Below, one piece after another: positions 41,598 through 47,996 of a DNA stretch of 57,292 nt. The position numbers were made by a program, and so were the translations under genes. Location of the stretch: positions 1 through 57,292 of the forward strand of contig DJFE01000013.1 of NCBI GenBank assembly GCA_002432025.1, read 5' to 3'. The stretch comes from Candidatus Avelusimicrobium stercoris. Lineage in GTDB: Bacteria > Elusimicrobiota > Elusimicrobia > Elusimicrobiales > Elusimicrobiaceae. Positions within the stretch are counted from its first letter, which is position 1. Each line of letters begins with the position of its first letter. The notes under the pieces were generated by a model. That model worked only from the letters and a program-made list of their open reading frames with translations, had not been told where the DNA came from and ran no database searches.

Positions 41598-42059
41598 ATG
41601 AACAAGCAAACAGGCTTCACGTTAATAGAATTGTTGGTGGTAGTGTTAATTATCGGTATTTTGGCGGCGGTCGCCCTGCCGCAGTATGAAAAGGCTGTAT
41701 TTAAGGCCAAGGCTACCAATGCTTTAACTTTTTTTAATGCTTTGCAAAAGGCGGAAACCGTTTATTACTTATCCAATGGGGAATATACCAACGATTTTGA
41801 ATCATTAGATTTACAACTGCCCGAGCAGGATTTCCATAAAGCGTGGGGGGTACGCTGCGACGCAAGCGGTTGTTCTTTAAAAATGGAAGAAAAACTGTTC
41901 TTGTTTTGGGCGGATAATGGGCGTCCCTGTAAAACGGTGTGCAATGCCCGCCCCGGTGATAGCGCGGGAAATTCTTTTTGTAATGGCTTTGGAGCCTTAT
42001 TTGAAACTGGGGCAGAGGGTGTTCAGGGAAATTGGAACCGCTATTGTATGGATAAATAA
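41598..42059 (+). CDS. Type IV pilin-like protein (orphan prepilin)
   Basis: The 153-residue prepilin has leader MNKQTG, then FTLIELLVVVLIIGILAAVALPQYEKAV with mature Glu5. The globular part has six Cys (VRCDASGC, PCKTVC, FCNG, YC). AAAAGGAG lies 7 nt before the ATG, at the end of leader RNA copy B. No other pilus gene is nearby. A terminator follows. Confidence 0.92.
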   Translation: MNKQTGFTLIELLVVVLIIGILAAVALPQYEKAVFKAKATNALTFFNALQKAETVYYLSNGEYTNDFESLDLQLPEQDFHKAWGVRCDASGCSLKMEEKLFLFWADNGRPCKTVCNARPGDSAGNSFCNGFGALFETGAEGVQGNWNRYCMDK

Positions 42060-42061
42060 AA

Positions 42062-42085
42062 AACCCCGCTTTTGGCGGGGCTTTT
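42062..42085. terminator. Terminator between pilin and tRNA-Phe
   Basis: CCCCGC pairs with GCGGGG, with an A-run on the left and CTTTT on the right, so it can serve both strands. Confidence 0.8.
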
Positions 42086-42098
42086 AACAAAAGGAAAA

Positions 42099-42170
42099 TG
42101 CCGAGGGACAGGATCGAACTGTCGACACCCGGTTTTTCAGACCGGTGCTCTACCACTGAGCTACCTCGGC
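42099..42170 (-). tRNA. tRNA-Phe (GAA)
   Basis: On the minus strand, the acceptor arm GCCGAGG/CCTCGGC closes a full cloverleaf. The D arm is GCTC-AGTGGTA-GAGC, the anticodon arm CCGGT-CTGAAAA-ACCGG has anticodon GAA, and the T arm is GACAG-TTCGATC-CTGTC. The 72 nt lack an encoded CCA. A TATTAT-like box lies just upstream. Confidence 0.95.
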
Positions 42171-42193
42171 ATTACCTAAATATAATACAAAAT

Positions 42194-42298
42194 TTAAGCC
42201 GCTTCGGCAATCTTTTTGCGCTCTCCGACGATAAAATATTTTTTTACGCCTCCAATCCAACCGCTTTTTTGCGGGATTTGGGCAACTTTTTCAAACAA
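42194..42298 (-). CDS. Possible small ORF upstream of tRNA-Phe
   Basis: A 34-codon frame with a TTG start encodes MFEKVAQIPQKSGWIGGVKK and on to ERKKIAEAA. The composition is protein-like (basic, with a Gly/Trp turn), but there is no Shine-Dalgarno sequence and no ATG. It may be the end of a decayed gene. The rest of 42171-42426 holds only AT-rich sequence and a TATACT-like promoter box before the ferredoxin gene. Confidence 0.25.
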   Translation of the reverse strand: MFEKVAQIPQKSGWIGGVKKYFIVGERKKIAEAA

Positions 42299-42426
42299 AT
42301 TTGATTTTTTGCCGTTAAATTATTGTAGCAAAATTAGGGGCGTTTATTATTGCCTTTGCACTGCTAAAAGTCATATACTTTATATATGGGTTTTTCCGGT
42401 TCTACCCCCGGACCCACAGGAGAATT

Positions 42427-42633
42427 ATGCCAAGAATTGAAGTGGACGCCAACAGATGCAAAGCCTGTTATTTGTGCGTCAGCGCTTGCCCGAAGAAATG
42501 CTTGGGCAAAGCCAAAACCATTAGCAAAAAAGGGTATTTCCCTGCCGTTATGGAGCGTCCGCAGGACTGCATCGGCTGCAAGATGTGCTATATGATGTGC
42601 CCCGATATTGCCATTACGGTAATTAAAGAATAA
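42427..42633 (+). CDS. 2-oxoacid:ferredoxin oxidoreductase, delta (ferredoxin-like) subunit
   Basis: The 68-residue protein holds two 4Fe-4S motifs: CKACYLCVSACPKKC and CIGCKMCYMMCPD. It passes electrons from the TPP subunit to ferredoxin. It is the first of four genes in the order delta-alpha-beta-gamma. AGGAG lies 5 nt before the ATG. Confidence 0.93.
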   Translation: MPRIEVDANRCKACYLCVSACPKKCLGKAKTISKKGYFPAVMERPQDCIGCKMCYMMCPDIAITVIKE

Positions 42634-42654
42634 CGATTTGAGGATTTTTTACCT

Positions 42655-43818
42655 ATGACCGAAAAAACATTAAGAAAAGGCAACGAAGCCCTGGCCGAGG
42701 GCGCTATCCGCGCGGGCTGCCGCTTCTTTGCCGGTTACCCGATTACCCCTCAAAACGAAGTGCCGGAATTTATGTCCGCCAATATGGCCGACGCCGGCGG
42801 TTCGTTTGTACAGGCCGAAAGCGAAGTGGCCGCTATCAATATGGTGTACGGCGCCGCTTCCACCGGCACCCGCAGTATGACGTCTTCTTCCTCTCCGGGC
42901 GTGAGTTTGAAGCAGGAAGGTATTACCTACTTGGCCAGCGCCGATTTGCCTTGCCTTATTGTAAACGTAATGCGAGGCGGCCCGGGCTTAGGCAGTATTG
43001 CCGGTGCGCAGGGGGATTATTTCCAGGCCACCCGCGGCGGCGGTAACGGGGATTACCACATTATCGTTTTGGCCCCGAACTCCGTGGAAGAGTTGGGCAA
43101 CTTCCCGAAACTGGGTTTTGAACTTGCCGAGAAATACCGTATGCCCTGTATGATTTTGGCTGACGGCATTTTGGGCCAAATGATGGAAAGTATGTCCTTT
43201 AATTTTGACCCCATTGACCCCAATAAACTGGGCAAATTTGACTGGGCCGTGGATATCAACAAAAACGGCAAAAAGAAGAATAATGTTTTCTCCTACAAGG
43301 GCGATAATTTAATCGCTGACGTGGTGGAACGCGCCAAACGCTACGGTTTAATTGAACAAACCGAAGCCCGCTGGGAAGAACGCGACGCCGAAGACTGCGA
43401 TGTGTTGTTGGTAGCGTACGGATTGTCCTCCCGCGCGTGCTTGGAAGCCGTAAACAAGGCCAAAGAGGAAGGCTTAAAAGTCGGTCTCTTCCGCCCGATT
43501 ACGCTGTGGCCGTTCCCGTCCAAACGCTTGGCGGAACTAGCCTCCAAGGCCAAGGCCGTGTTGTGCGTGGAGCAGAGTTTAGGCCAGTTGGTGCAGGACG
43601 TAAAACTGGCTGTAAACGGCAAAACGCCCGTTTATTTAAACGCTTACCCCGCCGGGGGCCAGCCGGACGGTTCCACTATTTTGACCGCTGTGCGCTCCGC
43701 GCTTACGGGCAAGAAAGACGGCTTGTTTGATTTGCAGGAACACGCCGCCGGGTTTACCTACAACTGCCAGCGTGATACCACCCTGGGTATGCAGGGCGAC
43801 CTGAAAGGAGGCAAATAG
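42655..43818 (+). CDS. 2-oxoacid:ferredoxin oxidoreductase, alpha subunit
   Basis: The 387 residues match the pyrimidine-binding and transketolase C-terminal domains (KGNEALAEGAIRAGCRFFAGYPITPQNEVPEFM, then SSSPGVSLKQEGI). The KGNEALAEGAI start and four-subunit layout fit the 2-oxoglutarate (Kor) or branched-chain (Vor) types; sequence alone does not decide the substrate. Pyruvate is less likely with this subunit order. Confidence 0.92.
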   Translation: MTEKTLRKGNEALAEGAIRAGCRFFAGYPITPQNEVPEFMSANMADAGGSFVQAESEVAAINMVYGAASTGTRSMTSSSSPGVSLKQEGITYLASADLPCLIVNVMRGGPGLGSIAGAQGDYFQATRGGGNGDYHIIVLAPNSVEELGNFPKLGFELAEKYRMPCMILADGILGQMMESMSFNFDPIDPNKLGKFDWAVDINKNGKKKNNVFSYKGDNLIADVVERAKRYGLIEQTEARWEERDAEDCDVLLVAYGLSSRACLEAVNKAKEEGLKVGLFRPITLWPFPSKRLAELASKAKAVLCVEQSLGQLVQDVKLAVNGKTPVYLNAYPAGGQPDGSTILTAVRSALTGKKDGLFDLQEHAAGFTYNCQRDTTLGMQGDLKGGK

Positions 43819-43822
43819 ATTT

Positions 43823-44566
43823 ATGACCATTTTAGCCAAAAAACCCGCCAGTTTAACTGACTTGCCGATGCACTATTGCCCCGGTTGCGGGCACGGGATT
43901 GTGCACCGCTTAATGGGCGAAGTGTTTGACGAACTCCATATTGCGGACCGTGTAATCGGCGTGGCCCCGGTGGGTTGTGCCGTGTTTGCGGATTCCTACT
44001 TTGCTTGCGATATGGTGCAGGGCGCGCACGGACGCGGCCCGGCTATTGCCACGGGCGTAAAACGCTCCAAACCGCAGGCGATTGTGTTTTCTTATCAGGG
44101 CGACGGCGACCTGGCTTCTATCGGTATGGCCGAAATTGTACACGCCGCCGTACGCAGCGAAAACATTACCGTCATTTTTATCAATAACGCCATTTACGGT
44201 ATGACGGGCGGCCAAATGGCCCCGACCACCTTGGTCGGCCAAGTGGCTACTACCGCCCCCAAAGGCCGCGACCCCAAATTGCAGGGCTGGCCGATTAATA
44301 TGTGCGAAATGCTCGCGCAGATTACAGGCTCCAAATACTTGGCCCGCGTGGCGGTGGACTGCCCGCAGAACGTAATGAAGGCCAAACAAGCGATTAAAAA
44401 AGCGTTTGAAAACCAAGTAAACGGGGTGGGATTCTCTATGGTGGAAGTGCTTTCCCAATGCCCGACCAACTGGCACGCCAGCGTGCCGCAGGCGTTGGAA
44501 TTTGTGCGCACCAAAATGATGCCGCAATACCCGTTGGGTGTATTTAAAGACGAGGGGGCGAAATAA
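43823..44566 (+). CDS. 2-oxoacid:ferredoxin oxidoreductase, beta (TPP) subunit
   Basis: The 247 residues bind thiamine pyrophosphate: YCPGCGHGIVHRL holds the iron-sulfur or TPP-contact Cys, and GDGDLASIGMAEIVHAA...NNAIYGMTGGQMAPTT is the TPP/Mg motif. The stop overlaps the gamma start. The reaction is 2-oxoacid plus CoA to acyl-CoA, CO2 and reduced ferredoxin. Confidence 0.93.
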   Translation: MTILAKKPASLTDLPMHYCPGCGHGIVHRLMGEVFDELHIADRVIGVAPVGCAVFADSYFACDMVQGAHGRGPAIATGVKRSKPQAIVFSYQGDGDLASIGMAEIVHAAVRSENITVIFINNAIYGMTGGQMAPTTLVGQVATTAPKGRDPKLQGWPINMCEMLAQITGSKYLARVAVDCPQNVMKAKQAIKKAFENQVNGVGFSMVEVLSQCPTNWHASVPQALEFVRTKMMPQYPLGVFKDEGAK

Positions 44567-45102
44567 TGTATCAAGGTATTAGAATCGCCGGATTTGGCGG
44601 ACAAGGCGTTATTTCCGCCGGTATTTTGCTCGCGCAGGCGGGCGTGGAGAACAAAAAGAACGCCAGTTGGCTTCCGTCCTACGGGCCGGAAATGCGCGGC
44701 GGTACGGCCAACTGCTCCGTGGTAGTGTCGGACGGGGAGGTTTACACGCCGATTGTGTCCGCGCCGGATACGGTTATCGTAATGAACGAGCCGTCTTTGC
44801 CTAAGTTTGAGCCCTTGCTCAAAAAAGGCGGACTGATGATTATCAATAGTTCGCTGATTAATTCCCGCCCCACCCGCACTGATATTAAAGTGGTGTGCGT
44901 GCCTTGCAACAAAATTGCCGAGGAGTTGGGGATGGACCGCATTGCCAACCTGGTGGCGTTGGGCGCTTTTATTAAACTGACGGGTGCGGTTACGCTGGAA
45001 AGCGTGGCGCACGCAATGAAGAAGGTTTATAAACGCGCGAAGCCGGAAATGCTGGAACTGAACAAAAAGGCCTTGCAGGCCGGTTTTGATGCGGTAAACT
45101 AA
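44566..45102 (+). CDS. 2-oxoacid:ferredoxin oxidoreductase, gamma subunit
   Basis: The 178-residue subunit begins IRIAGFGGQGVISAGILLAQAG, the family signature, with YGPEMRGGTANCSVVVS further on. It overlaps the beta gene by one base (TAATG), completing a tightly coupled operon. Confidence 0.93.
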   Translation: MYQGIRIAGFGGQGVISAGILLAQAGVENKKNASWLPSYGPEMRGGTANCSVVVSDGEVYTPIVSAPDTVIVMNEPSLPKFEPLLKKGGLMIINSSLINSRPTRTDIKVVCVPCNKIAEELGMDRIANLVALGAFIKLTGAVTLESVAHAMKKVYKRAKPEMLELNKKALQAGFDAVN

Positions 45103-45125
45103 CTGGAAAAGTTAGCGATTTAACT

Positions 45126-45152
45126 AAAAAGGGAAGACGCAATGTCTTCCCT
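45126..45152 (-). terminator. Terminator, T-run on the minus strand
   Basis: GGGAAGAC pairs with GTCTTCCC around a short loop. The T-run follows on the minus strand (five T); the plus side has only two T, so it mainly ends leftward transcripts. Confidence 0.7.
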
Positions 45153-45260
45153 TAATGGCCTAATACATAAGTATTCTTTGGTTTGGTGCATCAACCGGGC
45201 GGCTGCGGCGCCAACCACAGCAACCGTATCCCCCTGCTGCTTTGGTTCCCCCTTACATCT
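45126..45260 (-). ncRNA. Candidate small RNA or structured 3' UTR
   Basis: On the minus strand, TATACT (45267-45272) could start a transcript near 45260. The transcript would fold into at least three hairpins, including AACC-CAGCA/TGCTG-GGTT and GGCG/CGCC, and end at a strong terminator (AAGGGAAGAC/GTCTTCCCTT, then TTTTT). Two GGGGGA runs are notable. It may instead be the 3' end of the MFS transcript. I recognise no known RNA family. Confidence 0.35.
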
Positions 45261-45298
45261 ACTGATAGTATAAGGGTATTTTGCGGATTTGACTATGG

Positions 45299-46501
45299 TT
45301 AAAAAGGGTTAGTTTCCCGTCGTTCGTATGAGGCCGCCAGCCAAGTAAATAAAATTCCGGGCACGGCGGCCAAACAGCATAAGAGTACCGCGGCTTTTAA
45401 GCCCCACTCGTCGGACGCTTGCCCGATAAGCACCGGGGATAAGGCATCGCCCAGCGCGTGAATAATAAAAATGTTCACGGCAAACGCCATAGAGCGTACC
45501 GGGGCGCGCGTGGCCGATACCAGAGCCGCCGCCACCGGGCCTGTGGGCAGAAATAAGCAAATAATGCTCAGCCCGAAGCAGATAAGGGCCCAGCCCGCGG
45601 ATTGGGTTTGTATGCCTATCCACGCCGGAGCCAATACTCCCGCTAACGCCAGGCCGATTACCCAAAAATAGGCCTTGTGCGAAAAGTTTAGCAGTTTATC
45701 GGCACTTTTCCCACCTAAATAGGTCCCCGCCGCCCCGCAAACCACAACCAGCGCGCCAAAAATCACGCCCGCTTTCGCCACATCCATTTGCAAATAACGG
45801 TGCAAATAGGTGGGCATCCAAGCAGAGAGTCCGCCGATAATAAACGTAATCATTGCGTGCGCCAAACAAATAAACAAAAAGGGCTTATTTTTAAGTAAGG
45901 CCAAATAGTTTTTAAAATGCGGAATTTCGGCAGGTTGTTGGGGTAAGCGGCGGTTGTCCTGTAATTGGGTAAGGGCCAAAAAGCCTAAAAACAGGCCCGG
46001 TACGCCCGCCAACATAAAGGCGGTCCTCCACCCCCAATGTTGGCTGATAAGCCCGCCTAACAGGTAGCCAAGCGCACTCCCGGCCGGAAGCGCAAGCCCG
46101 AAGCAGGCCAAGGCGGTGGCGCGTTTTGCTTTGGGGAAATGCTCGGCCAAAAACGGCTGCGCTAATGTAGTAAAGCCTGCCTCCCCTACGCCTATCATCC
46201 CACGCGTAAAAAGCAGGGAAATATAGCCCTTGGCGGCGGAACAAGCCAAGGTGGCCGCACTCCAAATAAGCGCGCTTGCGCCAATCCATTTTTGGCGCGG
46301 GGTTCGGTCTGCAAAATAACCCACAAACGGGGCATAGCACATATACACCAGCATAAACGCGGAAGCCAAGGCCCCCAAATGCACATCGTTTAAATGCAGT
46401 TCCGCCTGCAAGAGGGGAAAAACGGAATAAAGCACTTGCCTGTCTATATAATTAAACAGGTTGAGCAAAAAGAGAATCCAAAACAGTTTTTTTGCGTTCA
46501 T
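45299..46501 (-). CDS. MFS transporter, spinster-like
   Basis: The 400 residues have twelve hydrophobic segments. NLFNYIDRQVLYSVFPLLQ near the start and the loop GYFADRTPRQKWI match the MFS motif A region of spinster-like (Spns) carriers; GVGEAGFTTLAQPFLAEHFP is a further family block. Substrates of bacterial members vary, so none is assigned. It is alone on the minus strand. Confidence 0.88.
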   Translation of the reverse strand: MNAKKLFWILFLLNLFNYIDRQVLYSVFPLLQAELHLNDVHLGALASAFMLVYMCYAPFVGYFADRTPRQKWIGASALIWSAATLACSAAKGYISLLFTRGMIGVGEAGFTTLAQPFLAEHFPKAKRATALACFGLALPAGSALGYLLGGLISQHWGWRTAFMLAGVPGLFLGFLALTQLQDNRRLPQQPAEIPHFKNYLALLKNKPFLFICLAHAMITFIIGGLSAWMPTYLHRYLQMDVAKAGVIFGALVVVCGAAGTYLGGKSADKLLNFSHKAYFWVIGLALAGVLAPAWIGIQTQSAGWALICFGLSIICLFLPTGPVAAALVSATRAPVRSMAFAVNIFIIHALGDALSPVLIGQASDEWGLKAAVLLCCLAAVPGILFTWLAASYERRETNPF

Positions 46502-46587
46502 AGTGCTTTAAGTATTTTATAAAATATATACTATTAAAAGCCGGAGCAAATTTATATAATAAACTATCTTTGTTAAAGGGGAATTTT

Positions 46588-47031
46588 ATGAAGAAAGGTT
46601 TTACGCTTATTGAACTGTTAATTGTAATGGTGATTGTGGGTGTTTTGGTAACGGTCAGCCTGCCCAAGTACCGCGCGTCTATGGAGCGCGGTCGCGCAAT
46701 GGAAGGTATTAACAACGTGCGTGCTATTAGCGATGCGGTAAACGCCAAATATGTAATGAACGGCAATGCGTATTCGCTGGACGGGTTGGTAAATTCCAGC
46801 AACTATGTAACCGGGGTGGATATGACCAAGAGCGTTAATTTTACTACGCCCAAAATGACGCTTTCCGGCAGTACGGTAACCATTACCACCACCCGCACGG
46901 GCAGTTACACGCTTACGGCCACCAACCAAAACGGCGAACTGGTAAGCATTGAGTGTACGGGGGATGCGGAAACCTGCCAAAATATCGGTATGGATAAAAA
47001 CGCTTCCGGCAGATATTTCTTATCTTTGTAA
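46588..47031 (+). CDS. Type IV pilin-like protein (orphan prepilin)
   Basis: The 147-residue prepilin has the short leader MKKG, followed by FTLIELLIVMVIVGVLVTVSLPKYRASMERGRAMEGI. The globular domain is Thr/Ser-rich with only two Cys (ECTGDAETCQ), unlike the other three. AAAGGGGA lies before the ATG. This gene does not have the structured leader RNA; its upstream region is 86 bp shared with the divergent MFS gene. Confidence 0.92.
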   Translation: MKKGFTLIELLIVMVIVGVLVTVSLPKYRASMERGRAMEGINNVRAISDAVNAKYVMNGNAYSLDGLVNSSNYVTGVDMTKSVNFTTPKMTLSGSTVTITTTRTGSYTLTATNQNGELVSIECTGDAETCQNIGMDKNASGRYFLSL

Positions 47032-47046
47032 GTGGAAAAATAGCAC

Positions 47047-47076
47047 AAAAAAGCCCGCCTGACGGCGGGTTTTTTT
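47047..47076. terminator. Bidirectional terminator
   Basis: AAAAAAGCCCGCC pairs with GGCGGGTTTTTTT between the converging pilin and trmL genes. Confidence 0.88.
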
Positions 47077-47080
47077 ATGC

Positions 47081-47539
47081 CTAGTTCAAACGGTTTTGGC
47101 GCAGGGCTTCAAAAAGCACAATAGCCGCCGAAGAGGATAAGTTAAGCGAGCGCACGGGGCCCGTCATCGGAATAGTAAACAGGCGGTCCTTATAGCGTTC
47201 GTAGAACTCCTTGGGCAGACCGCACGATTCCGCCCCGAAAATAAGAAACGCATCGGGCGGGAAGACGGCATCCCAGTAGGATTTTTTGCCCTTGGTGGAA
47301 AGAAAGAACATTTTTTCTGCCGCGGGTTTTTCGGCTTCCAAAAAACTTTCCCACGTTTCGTAGCGGCGGTAATCCAAGTTCGGCCAATAGTCCAGGCCCG
47401 AGCGGCGGATTTCCTTGGAAGCGATTTTAAAGCCGAGTTTTCCCACCAGGTGCAGTCGCGTATTGGTGGCTACGCACGAGCGGCCAATGTTGCCGGTATT
47501 AAAGGGAATTTCGGGATTTACAAGTACAATGTTTAACAT
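47081..47539 (-). CDS. trmL: tRNA (cytidine/uridine-34-2'-O)-methyltransferase TrmL
   Basis: The 152-residue SPOUT enzyme methylates the wobble ribose of two leucine tRNAs. MLNIVLVNPEIPFNTGNIGRSCVATNTRLHLV, LIFGAESCGLPKEFY and IPMTGPVRSLNLSSSAAIVLFEALRQ are the three SPOUT motifs. The gene is the leftmost of the minus-strand block, with the GIY-YIG element just upstream of its start. Confidence 0.95.
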   Translation of the reverse strand: MLNIVLVNPEIPFNTGNIGRSCVATNTRLHLVGKLGFKIASKEIRRSGLDYWPNLDYRRYETWESFLEAEKPAAEKMFFLSTKGKKSYWDAVFPPDAFLIFGAESCGLPKEFYERYKDRLFTIPMTGPVRSLNLSSSAAIVLFEALRQNRLN

Positions 47540-47565
47540 AAGGGTTTAAATGACACTTTTCGGTT

Positions 47566-47595
47566 TGTCATTGCCGGCGTGGACCGGCAATCCAG
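47566..47595 (+). repeat. Left inverted repeat of the GIY-YIG element
   Basis: A 30-bp palindromic unit starts TGTCATTGCCGG and ends CCGGCAATCCAG. It is identical to the complement of 47900-47929. Its GTCAT end faces outward, as in the repeat pairs at 28022-28307 and 56966-57051. Confidence 0.92.
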
Positions 47596-47600
47596 TTTGT

Positions 47601-47885
47601 TTATAAAGAAAAATACAAATCTTTCCATAGTGGGTTATCTTTCTCAATTAGTTGTATTTTCCAAGCGCGTGTCCATTGCTTGATTTCTTTTTCTCTGGCA
47701 AGTGCTAATTGTATATCCGTAAATAATTCATAGTGTACAAGCAAGTGCACATTATATTTTTTAGTAAAGCCTTCTACAATATTATTTTTATGTTCCCAAA
47801 TGCGGCGTAATAAATTATTGGTTACTCCTGTGTACAGAGTTCCATTGCGTTTACTGGCTAAAATATATACCGCATAAGTGGACAT
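47601..47885 (-). CDS. GIY-YIG endonuclease domain protein (UPF0213-like)
   Basis: The 94-residue protein is a single GIY-YIG domain. YAVYILASKRNGTLYTGVTNNLLRRIWEHKNN carries the Tyr-Ile and Tyr-Thr-Gly halves and the catalytic Arg; VEGFTKKYNVHLLVHYE and LAREKEIKQWTRAWKIQLIE follow, with the metal-binding Glu in AREKEI. There is no DNA-binding accessory domain. It fills almost all the space between two perfect inverted repeats. Close relatives with the same compact form are common in many phyla; target and role are unknown. Confidence 0.9.
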   Translation of the reverse strand: MSTYAVYILASKRNGTLYTGVTNNLLRRIWEHKNNIVEGFTKKYNVHLLVHYELFTDIQLALAREKEIKQWTRAWKIQLIEKDNPLWKDLYFSL

Positions 47886-47899
47886 AACTTATCAAAGAC

Positions 47900-47929
47900 C
47901 TGGATTGCCGGTCCACGCCGGCAATGACA
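47900..47929 (-). repeat. Right inverted repeat of the GIY-YIG element
   Basis: The unit is the exact inverse of 47566-47595, beginning CTGGATTGCCGG and ending in ATGACA. It lies 14 bp before the nuclease start codon and probably forms part of its leader. Confidence 0.92.
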
Positions 47930-47953
47930 GCAACCAGAATAGACGAGCACTAT

Positions 47954-47984
47954 AAAAAACGGCCGGAGAAATCCGGCCGTTTTT
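47954..47984 (-). terminator. Terminator after glgP (bidirectional form)
   Basis: AAAAAACGGCCGG pairs with CCGGCCGTTTTT directly downstream of the glycogen phosphorylase gene. Confidence 0.87.
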
Positions 47985-47996
47985 GTAAGAATAACT

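Larger units (their letters stand above)
47566..47929 (-). mobile_element. Compact GIY-YIG nuclease element bounded by 30-bp inverted palindromes
   Basis: The element is 364 bp: two perfect 30-bp inverted repeats with only 5 and 14 bp between them and a single gene. Each repeat is itself a hairpin with 8-bp stem. The layout matches the shorter repeat pairs in this window, with the gene in place of a short spacer. The mobility is an inference. Confidence 0.7.

Noticed and set aside
45160..45258. Protein-like frame on the minus strand (KAAGGYGCCGWRRSRPVD...)
   Set aside because: There is no ATG, GTG or TTG in frame near its beginning, and the stretch folds into hairpins, so an RNA reading is preferred.
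47566..47929. GIY-YIG gene as a group I intron homing endonuclease
   Set aside because: There is no intron core and no interrupted host gene; the element sits between two genes and ends in palindromes.
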